From Verrucomicrobiota bacterium (GTDB lineage: Bacteria > Verrucomicrobiota > Verrucomicrobiia > Limisphaerales > SIBE01): a DNA stretch of 38,202 nt. Shown piece by piece: positions 32,633-38,202 of this stretch (within the stretch, counting starts at the first letter, position 1; every line of letters starts with the position of its first letter). The DNA lies in NCBI GenBank assembly GCA_016871535.1, contig VHCZ01000031.1, positions 1-38,202 of the forward strand, given 5' to 3'. The notes below the pieces were generated by a model. The model ran no database searches and was not told the DNA's origin. It worked only from the letters and a program-made list of their open reading frames with translations. A program made the position numbers and the translations under genes.

Positions 32633-32847
32633 GTTTCTCAGAAGGCGGGCCATTTAACCCATTCAACGGTTTAACGATGTAACGTTGCAACGGCTTCGGT
32701 TGCGGCTTCCGCGCCGCAGTTATCTGCGGTTGAGCCGTTGGGATTGATTGCCCCGCCTGCTGCGCGTCACCAGACAAAAAAAGCCTAAACTTCAGCAATC
32801 CACACGAAGCAATCCGTGGAGCGGATGACTAGCGTTATCCCTGTTTT

Positions 32848-33300
32848 ATGCGGCTTCACATTCCTCCTCAAATCTCCCGGCTGCTCCTGCTCACGGCGGT
32901 GATCGTGACGCTCTATCTGACGGCCCGGTATTTTTTGACGCCTCAATCCTTCGGCATGTATGGCTGGTACCGCGCGGTGGCGCTCGATGAGATTGCCGCG
33001 CGGCCCACGACGTATGCCGGCCAGAAGGCCTGTGACGAGTGCCACTCGGAAGTGGTCCAGCGCCTGGCCAAATACGAACACAAAACCGTGGCTTGCGAAT
33101 CGTGCCATGGCACGGGCCAGGCGCACGCCGAGAACCCGGATGTTTCCGTCAGCAAATTGACCTACAGCCATTGCGTGCGTTGTCACGAGGCTGACCCGGC
33201 GCGTCCGAAATGGCTCAAGCAGGTCAAGTCCAAGGAGCATTACACCGGGCAGCGTTGCACGGAATGCCACGTGCCTCATCAACCGAACGAAGTTCCATGA
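32848..33300 (+). CDS. Membrane-anchored tetrahaem cytochrome c
   Basis: A 150-aa protein with one N-terminal hydrophobic segment (ISRLLLLTAVIVTLYLTARYF), which looks more like an anchor than a cleaved signal, then four haem sites: CDECH, CESCH, CVRCH and CTECH. The order and the ending CTECHVPHQP suggest a compact c3/NrfB-like cytochrome. Its TGA overlaps the ATG of the ferredoxin-like subunit (ATGA), and NrfD follows, so the three genes form a quinone-linked module in which this cytochrome would receive or donate electrons on the periplasmic side. Confidence 0.88.
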   Translation: MRLHIPPQISRLLLLTAVIVTLYLTARYFLTPQSFGMYGWYRAVALDEIAARPTTYAGQKACDECHSEVVQRLAKYEHKTVACESCHGTGQAHAENPDVSVSKLTYSHCVRCHEADPARPKWLKQVKSKEHYTGQRCTECHVPHQPNEVP

Positions 33301-34235
33301 AGAAACTCTTAGAGCTTGTTTTGAAAATGGGTGGAACGGGCTACCAGCCCGTTTTCGGCGGCAACCTGCCGCCGAAAATCGCAACGAGCCAGCGGCCAGT
33401 TCCATCCAAAGGGCATTTTCAAAGCCTGCCCTTAGGCCGTCGCAGCGTTCTGCGCGCCCTCACTGGCGCTCTGGCCGGCGCCCTCACTCTGTCCCTGTCC
33501 CGCAAAGCCAAAGCGGCGGTGCAGAAAATGTTGGTGTCATCGCACACGCCCAAAGGTTACGACCCCACCAAACACAAATGGCTCATGGCGATCGACGTGG
33601 ACCGTTGCATCGGCTGCGGGTTGTGCGTCGAAGCGTGCAAGACCGAGAACGCCGTGCCGGTCGGGCCGAATTATTTCCGCACCTGGATCGAGCGCTACGT
33701 CATTACCCGGCCGGAACCCGGCTCCGGCGAGATGCGCGGCGAGACCCTCGTCGATTCGCCCAACGGAGGGATGCACGGTTTTCCACCGAGTTTGGTGCCC
33801 AAAGAGCAAATCCTGAAATCCTTTTACGTGCCGAAGCTCTGCAACCTCTGCGAGCATTCGCCGTGTTCCCAGGTCTGCCCGGTGGGCGCGACTTTCGACA
33901 CGCCGGACGGGGCGGTGCTGGTCGATCCCAAATACTGCATTGGCTGCGGGTTTTGCATTCAAGCCTGTCCGTACGGCTGCCGGTTCATGAATCCGGTCAC
34001 GAAAACGGCCGAAAAATGTTCGCTGTGTTACCACCGGATCACTCGCGGGCTTAAGCCGGCCTGCGTGGAAGTCTGCCCGACCGAGGCCCGCGTCTTCGGC
34101 GATCTGAAGAACCCGGTGGCGAACGATCCGATCCACCGCTTCATCGAGAAGAACAAAGCGGCGCAAAGCCTCAAACCGCACCTCGGAACCGCGCCGCGCG
34201 TTCTCTACGCCGAACTGGACAAGGAAGTGCGCTAG
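33297..34235 (+). CDS. Tat-exported ferredoxin-like subunit with four [4Fe-4S] sites (NrfC/PsrB/DsrO type)
   Basis: A 312-aa protein. Twin Arg at 48-49 (LGRRSVLRALTG) with a following hydrophobic stretch marks a Tat signal. Four Cys groups: 104/107/110/114 (CIGCGLCVEAC), 182/185/190/194 (CNLCEHSPCSQVC), 214/217/220/224 (CIGCGFCIQAC) and 241/244/256/260 (CSLC...CVEVC). Partner of NrfD/PsrC-type membrane subunits, passing electrons between the quinone site and periplasmic cytochromes. The Tat signal is pushed inward because residues 11-29 come from an ACGGGCTACCAGCCCGT repeat (33336-33378); a start after the repeat would still keep the RR motif. The gene overlaps the tetrahaem stop by 4 nt, and NrfD starts 1 nt after its stop. 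Confidence 0.9.
   Translation: MKKLLELVLKMGGTGYQPVFGGNLPPKIATSQRPVPSKGHFQSLPLGRRSVLRALTGALAGALTLSLSRKAKAAVQKMLVSSHTPKGYDPTKHKWLMAIDVDRCIGCGLCVEACKTENAVPVGPNYFRTWIERYVITRPEPGSGEMRGETLVDSPNGGMHGFPPSLVPKEQILKSFYVPKLCNLCEHSPCSQVCPVGATFDTPDGAVLVDPKYCIGCGFCIQACPYGCRFMNPVTKTAEKCSLCYHRITRGLKPACVEVCPTEARVFGDLKNPVANDPIHRFIEKNKAAQSLKPHLGTAPRVLYAELDKEVR
33336..33378. repeat. Double hairpin repeat inside the ferredoxin-like gene
   Basis: ACGGGCT-ACC-AGCCCGT followed directly by TTTTCGGCGGCA-ACC-TGCCGCCGAAAA. It encodes TGYQPVFGGNLPP in frame near the N-terminus. Confidence 0.85.
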
Positions 34236-34236
34236 T

Positions 34237-35460
34237 ATGAATCACAACCTCACCAATAGCATCGTTGATATTCTGCCGCGTGTCGAAGGCTTCGCTTATC
34301 CGAACGAAGCGACCGTCCACCCGCTGTGGAGCGTTCTGATTGTCGTTTATCCGTACGTGACCGGATTGGTCGCGGGCGCGTTCATCATGGCCTCGCTCGT
34401 CCGCGTCTTCAACGTGCGGGCGCTGGAGCCGGTGTACCGCCTTTCCTTGCTCACCTCGCTTGCGTTTTTGTTGTGCGCTCCCATGCCGTTGCTCCTTCAT
34501 CTGGGACACCCGGAGCGGTGCTTCGAGATCATGATAACGCCGCATCTGAGTTCGCCGATGGCAATGTTCGGATTCGTGTACGCCTGGTACCTGATGGCGG
34601 TGTTGCTCCTGGAACTCTGGTTCGATTACCGCAGCGACTTCGTCGGGTGGTCGCGAGCGCAGGCCGGGTTGCGCGGCGTGATCTACCGCGCGTTCACGCT
34701 CGGCGTGCATGACGTTTCGGAGCCGGCGCTGCGGTTGGACGCGCGCATGGGGCGGATCATTTCCATCGTCGGCATTCCTTCGGCCTTTCTGCTCCACGGC
34801 TACGTGGGGTTCATTTTCGGTTCGATCAAGGCCAACCCGTGGTGGGGCAACGTGCTCATGCCGATCATTTTCATTTTCTCCGCGATTGTCTCCGGCATGG
34901 CGTTGTGCGTTTTCATCTACATGGTCTTGAGCTGGGCGCGGCGGGTTCCCGCCAGCACCGACTGCCTGGATACCATGGGGAAATTCCTCTTCTTCGCGCT
35001 GGTCATTGATGCGGCGATTGAGAGTCTGGATTGGATTCACCGGCTTTATTCGGCGGACGAATCGATTCACATCCTCAAATCGCTCGCGGCGGGCCGGCTT
35101 TTTTACACGTTGCTCGTCGGCCAGGCCTTCTTCGGCACGCTGGTGCCTTTGTTGCTGCTCGGCGCCGTTCAACTCTTCCGGCGGCGGCTCACGGAATCCG
35201 CACGGCATTGGATCTATTTCATTGGCAGCGTGCTGATCCTGGTGGGGGTGCTGTCCATGCGCTGGAACGTCGTCATCGGCGGCCAACTGTTCTCGAAGAG
35301 CCTGCGGGGATTCATGGATTACAAACTGGAATTCGCCGGGCACGAAGGCTGGCTGTTGTCTCTCGCGCTGCTGGCTTTGCCGTTCGTTTTACTGGGAGTT
35401 TTCATCAAGCTCTTTCTGCCTTTGGCCTCGGCCCAGACTGCGCAGGCTCAGCAGTCCTGA
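34237..35460 (+). CDS. NrfD/PsrC-type quinone-interacting membrane subunit
   Basis: A 407-aa integral membrane protein with about ten hydrophobic helices, of the NrfD/PsrC family that binds quinone on the periplasmic side and pairs with a ferredoxin-like subunit. Recognisable blocks: VYPYVTGLVAGAFIMASLVR in the first helices, APMPLLLHLGHPERCFEI (the HLGHPER-type motif of the family), FLLHGYVGFIFGSIKANPWW and VGQAFFGTLVPLLLL. No catalytic molybdoenzyme gene is attached to this pair; instead the tetrahaem cytochrome precedes it, so the module probably exchanges electrons between quinone and cytochromes. Confidence 0.93.
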   Translation: MNHNLTNSIVDILPRVEGFAYPNEATVHPLWSVLIVVYPYVTGLVAGAFIMASLVRVFNVRALEPVYRLSLLTSLAFLLCAPMPLLLHLGHPERCFEIMITPHLSSPMAMFGFVYAWYLMAVLLLELWFDYRSDFVGWSRAQAGLRGVIYRAFTLGVHDVSEPALRLDARMGRIISIVGIPSAFLLHGYVGFIFGSIKANPWWGNVLMPIIFIFSAIVSGMALCVFIYMVLSWARRVPASTDCLDTMGKFLFFALVIDAAIESLDWIHRLYSADESIHILKSLAAGRLFYTLLVGQAFFGTLVPLLLLGAVQLFRRRLTESARHWIYFIGSVLILVGVLSMRWNVVIGGQLFSKSLRGFMDYKLEFAGHEGWLLSLALLALPFVLLGVFIKLFLPLASAQTAQAQQS

Positions 35461-35580
35461 CGCTGCTCAAGAAATGAAGACAAATGGCCAAATCCGGGAG
35501 AGCGAGGGACGTCCCGGAAATCGATATTGACCGCGCAAACAGCCCGACTCAGGGCCAAAACGAAAATCACTTCACTGAAA

Positions 35581-35922
35581 ATGAACTCACGAAACAAATC
35601 GATTCTGCTCGGCATCGCGCTCCTGGGCGCGGCCCTGGCTGCAGCTCAGGCGGAGGACGTGAAGGCTCTTTACGAAAAGGAATGCGCCAAATGCCACGGC
35701 AGCGACGGCAGAGGCGACACCAAGATGGGCAAAAAGCTTGGCGCCAAGGACTACACCGATCCCGCCGTCCTGGCGAAGATGAAGGACGACGCCGCGTTCA
35801 AAGCGATCAAGGAAGGGCTGAAGGATAAAGCGGACAAGACGTTGATGAAACCCTTCACCGATCTGACGGATGATCAGATCAAGGCGCTGATTGCTTACAT
35901 GCGCGCCTTTCCGAAAAAGTGA
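35581..35922 (+). CDS. Small periplasmic monohaem cytochrome c
   Basis: A 113-aa cytochrome from ATG 35581 (the frame is open to 35527 but the signal peptide starts here: MNSRNKSILLGIALLGAALAAAQA). Haem motif CAKCH (ECAKCHGSDGRGDTKMGKK), candidate axial Met in TLMKPF, C-terminal helix DQIKALIAYMRAF. It precedes the second seven-haem NapC-like gene, repeating the 29414/29932 arrangement. The 120-bp gap upstream shows no gene. Confidence 0.92.
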   Translation: MNSRNKSILLGIALLGAALAAAQAEDVKALYEKECAKCHGSDGRGDTKMGKKLGAKDYTDPAVLAKMKDDAAFKAIKEGLKDKADKTLMKPFTDLTDDQIKALIAYMRAFPKK

Positions 35923-36410
35923 TTGGGTCCCTGGCGGTTTGGCTCAGCGTTCCCATCACCCCGGCCCTCTCCCCAGGGGAGAGGGAGACTTGATCCCCGC
36001 AGCGGGAAGAATCAGAAGCGGACAGCCAACAGGCCGCCGTGGCGAATGGAGAACCCTCTCCCTGGAGAGCGTATGTGTTTAGCTTGCCATCCGCGTAGGG
36101 CAGAGCCGCCCTCTATCAGAATGGCTCGAAATCGTCGCTGGTCGCTACGATTCTCGGAGCGCGGACAGCCTTGTCCGCGCGTTGCTTGCATCTGCGGACG
36201 ACTCGCGGACAAGGCTGTCCGCGCTCCTTTGGTTGCGGCTACGTCGCGCTGTGCCGTATCCGCCGATTTGGATTCGGCGGCGCTTCGACCCGTTCCAGAG
36301 CCCTGGAACCTCTCGAACCCCTGCGGAATGCAGTTCCGCGATACGGCAGATTACAAATCTGCGCTACGCGTGGGGCCGGGACCCAAAGCACTGTTCACCT
36401 TGATTCAATC
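35923..36410. repeat. Repeat-filled gap, includes 260-bp dispersed repeat copy 2
   Basis: First a CACCCCGGCCCTCTCCCCAG ... CTCTCCCTGGAGAG element (about 35955-36069), then copy 2 of the dispersed unit (about 36077-36376). Its hairpin at 36156-36227 has perfect 24-bp arms beginning GGAGCGCGGACAGCC. Segments TTTGGTTGCGGC and GCGGAATGCAGTTCCGC also recur. No gene recognised; an open frame through it to the NapC-like gene is repeat DNA. Confidence 0.8.
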
Positions 36411-37892
36411 ATGAACCCAGAACCCAATCCCTCCGGAGGAATCAGCCGTTCCTTATTGTTGCGCAACTGGACGAGCCTGCTCGGTCTCATCATCATTGTT
36501 GCCAGCGTATTCGCGTTCTTCCTGCTGTTCCTGCTGGATTCGCTCGCGCACTTCGCCAATCCGTACGTCGGGGTTCTGACCTATCTGGTGGCGCCGGCCT
36601 TCCTGGTCATGGGCCTGGGGTTGTTTGTTGTGGGCGTATTGCTCCGCCGCTGGAAGATAGCGCGCAGCCACGGCGTCGCTCCGCCGTTGCAGATCGATTT
36701 GGCGCGTCCCAGAGACCGGCGCATCCTTGGTGTTTTCATGGGGATTGCCGTGATCTTCCTTCTTTTCACGGCCATGGGCAGCTACCACACGTATCATTTC
36801 ACAGAATCGGTGGAGTTCTGCGGGCAGGCCTGCCACACCGTCATGCAGCCGGAATTGGTTACCTACCGGCATTCGCCTCACGCCCGAGTTTCCTGCACGG
36901 AATGCCATATTGGACCGGGCGCAACCTGGTACGTCCGCTCCAAACTCTCAGGCACCTATCAGGTCTATGCGACCTTGAAGGACATTTTTCCCCGCCCGAT
37001 TCCGACGCCCATCAAGAATCTGCGTCCGGCGCAGGAAACCTGCGAGCAATGCCACTGGCCGAAGAAATTCGTCGGCAATCTGGACCGAACCTATTCCTAC
37101 TTTCTGAGCGATCAAACGAACACGCTGCACGAAATCCGGCTGTTGCTCAAAGTCGGCGGCGGCGACCCCACCCACGGTCCGGTTGGCGGCATCCACTGGC
37201 ACATGAATGTCGGCAACAAAGTTGAATACTACGCCGCAGATCCAGCCCGGCAGAAAATCCCGTGGGTCCGGCTCACCGATCATCAAGGCGTGGTGACCGA
37301 ATTCCGTTCGCCTGGATTTACCAATACGGTGGACCCGGACGCCATCCGCGTCATGGACTGCATGGACTGCCACAATCGTCCGGCGCACATCTTCGAGTCG
37401 CCGAACTCCGCCGTGGATCTGGCCATGAAACTCGACCAGATCGATCCGGCGCTCCCGTTCATCAAGACCAACGCGGTTCATACGCTGACCCAGTGCTACA
37501 CCAATGAAACCGATGCGCTGCAGAAGATCGCGACCCATCTGGCCAATGCCTATCCCGATACCCCCCGCCTCCGGAAAACGATTCAAACCGTCCAGCAGAT
37601 TTACCGGGATAATTTCTTTCCCGAAATGAAGGCCAACTGGCGCGTGTATCCGGACAACATCGGCCACAAAGACTGGCCCGGTTGTTTTCGTTGCCATGAC
37701 GGCAAGCACACGAGCGCCGAAGGCAAGAGCATGATCAAGGCCAACGACTGCAACGCCTGCCACCTCATTCTGGCGCAAGGAAACGGCGCCCAAATTGAGA
37801 AACTGAATCCGGCCGGTTTGAAGTTCGGGCATCCGGGTGAGGAATATGACAAAGAATTTCTCTGCAGCGACTGCCACACGGGCGGGCCTTAG
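36411..37892 (+). CDS. Seven-haem NapC/NirT-like membrane cytochrome c, paralogue 2
   Basis: A 493-aa protein from ATG 36411, with three N-terminal hydrophobic segments and seven haem sites in the same order as paralogue 1: CGQACH (Cx3CH), CTECH, CEQCH, CMDCH, CFRCH, CNACH and CSDCH. Long identical or near-identical blocks (TPIKNLRPAQETCE, GGIHWHMN.GNKVEY, FFPEMKANWRVYPDNI) show duplication. Paralogue 1 ends CHTGGLVK, whereas this one ends CHTGGP with its stop inside the palindromic element that starts at 37884, so the insertion probably replaced the last residues. Role as for paralogue 1: quinol-linked electron transfer into or out of the periplasm. Confidence 0.92.
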   Translation: MNPEPNPSGGISRSLLLRNWTSLLGLIIIVASVFAFFLLFLLDSLAHFANPYVGVLTYLVAPAFLVMGLGLFVVGVLLRRWKIARSHGVAPPLQIDLARPRDRRILGVFMGIAVIFLLFTAMGSYHTYHFTESVEFCGQACHTVMQPELVTYRHSPHARVSCTECHIGPGATWYVRSKLSGTYQVYATLKDIFPRPIPTPIKNLRPAQETCEQCHWPKKFVGNLDRTYSYFLSDQTNTLHEIRLLLKVGGGDPTHGPVGGIHWHMNVGNKVEYYAADPARQKIPWVRLTDHQGVVTEFRSPGFTNTVDPDAIRVMDCMDCHNRPAHIFESPNSAVDLAMKLDQIDPALPFIKTNAVHTLTQCYTNETDALQKIATHLANAYPDTPRLRKTIQTVQQIYRDNFFPEMKANWRVYPDNIGHKDWPGCFRCHDGKHTSAEGKSMIKANDCNACHLILAQGNGAQIEKLNPAGLKFGHPGEEYDKEFLCSDCHTGGP

Positions 37893-38202
37893 GGTCTGTG
37901 CAAAAATAGCTTCCGGTTTTGGCGGGAGCGCCGCCTGTCCGGATGCAAGGCGCGAGGAGGGAGCATCCCCGTTTTGGGGCTGGGACCGACGAGCAACGCC
38001 GCAGACGGCCAGGCGCCGCCCCGCCCCGGAGGGCTGGGGCGATTTGGCTTTCTGGCTTCGTTTCTCCTCAGAGCGTGTCCGAAAATTCCGCGGGGTCCTG
38101 TTTTCGCGCCAAAGGCCGGATGGCGAGGCGCGACGAAGGAGAATATCCTCCCTGGATCTTCGACTGAGGAGCAACGAAGCCAGGCGGCCTTTGGCGCGAA
38201 AA
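37884..38202. mobile_element. MITE-like palindromic element copy 2, interrupted by another palindrome and cut by the window end
   Basis: Left end GGCCTTAGGGTCTGTGCAAA matches copy 1 at 31466. Inside is hairpin copy e (37932-38015, arms CGCCTGTCCGGATGC/GCAGACGGCCAGGCG with three mismatches), then GCGCCGCCCCGCCCC as in copy 1. At about 38077 the match to copy 1 breaks off into a different sequence (AGAGCGTGTCCGAAAATTCC). This leads to hairpin copy d (38101-38202), with perfect 17-bp arms TTTTCGCGCCAAAGGCC/GGCCTTTGGCGCGAAAA. The right end is outside the window. Confidence 0.7.

Noticed and set aside
35484-35828. Plus-strand frame of 114 codons overlapping the cytochrome c at 35581
   Set aside because: Out-of-frame shadow of the real cytochrome gene with no signal peptide or motif.

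Overview
The window looks like part of a Gram-negative bacterial chromosome, most likely from Verrucomicrobiota or a neighbouring PVC lineage. This is inferred from the TonB/ExbB/ExbD set, a serine/threonine kinase fused to WD40 repeats, outer-membrane barrel and multihaem genes, and a very high load of small palindromic repeats of the kind common in those genomes. No rRNA, tRNA, CRISPR array or intact transposase gene was seen.

Layout. 1-5260 (minus): a type I restriction-modification operon hsdR-hsdS-hsdM with a truncated radC-like gene at its end. 5889-7843 (minus): tonB-exbB-exbD. 8238-10823 (minus): a kinase-WD40 gene that is now a pseudogene with two in-frame stops. 10894-11277: a perfect FNR/DNR-type palindrome followed by a short narG fragment. 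11344-13296 (minus): a radical SAM protein. From 13589 to the end the window is almost entirely a respiratory electron-transfer island.

The island starts with a small cytochrome c (minus). Divergent from it is an operon-like run on the plus strand: a dihaem cytochrome fused to an ethylbenzene-dehydrogenase-gamma-like haem b domain (NxrC-like), a Tat-exported molybdopterin alpha subunit of the nitrite oxidoreductase (NXR) type, a small conserved protein, the iron-sulfur beta subunit (NxrB-like), a TorD-type chaperone, an HExxH/zinc-ribbon protein, a lipoprotein multihaem cytochrome of the MtrA/DmsE/PioA family and an MtrB/PioB-type outer-membrane barrel. Then come nnrS (minus), a monohaem cytochrome plus a seven-haem NapC-like membrane cytochrome, two more monohaem cytochromes, a tetrahaem cytochrome, a Tat-exported four-cluster ferredoxin-like subunit with its NrfD/PsrC partner, another monohaem cytochrome, and a second seven-haem NapC-like protein. 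I count 33 c-type haem-binding motifs.

Together these genes suggest a quinone-linked periplasmic network (NrfD module, NapC-like cytochromes, small shuttles) joined to a periplasmic or surface NXR/nitrate-reductase-type molybdoenzyme and an outer-membrane porin-cytochrome conduit. The architecture resembles the Shewanella extracellular DMSO reductase (dmsEFAB), but with an NXR-type enzyme. Electron-flow direction and substrate cannot be read from the sequence.

A second theme is repeats. Several palindromic families sit in nearly every gap and also inside coding sequences, mostly in frame (kinase pseudogene, small NXR-linked protein, TorD chaperone, ferredoxin-like subunit). One family keeps a core of about 55 nt while its stem arms are different in every copy yet remain base-paired.
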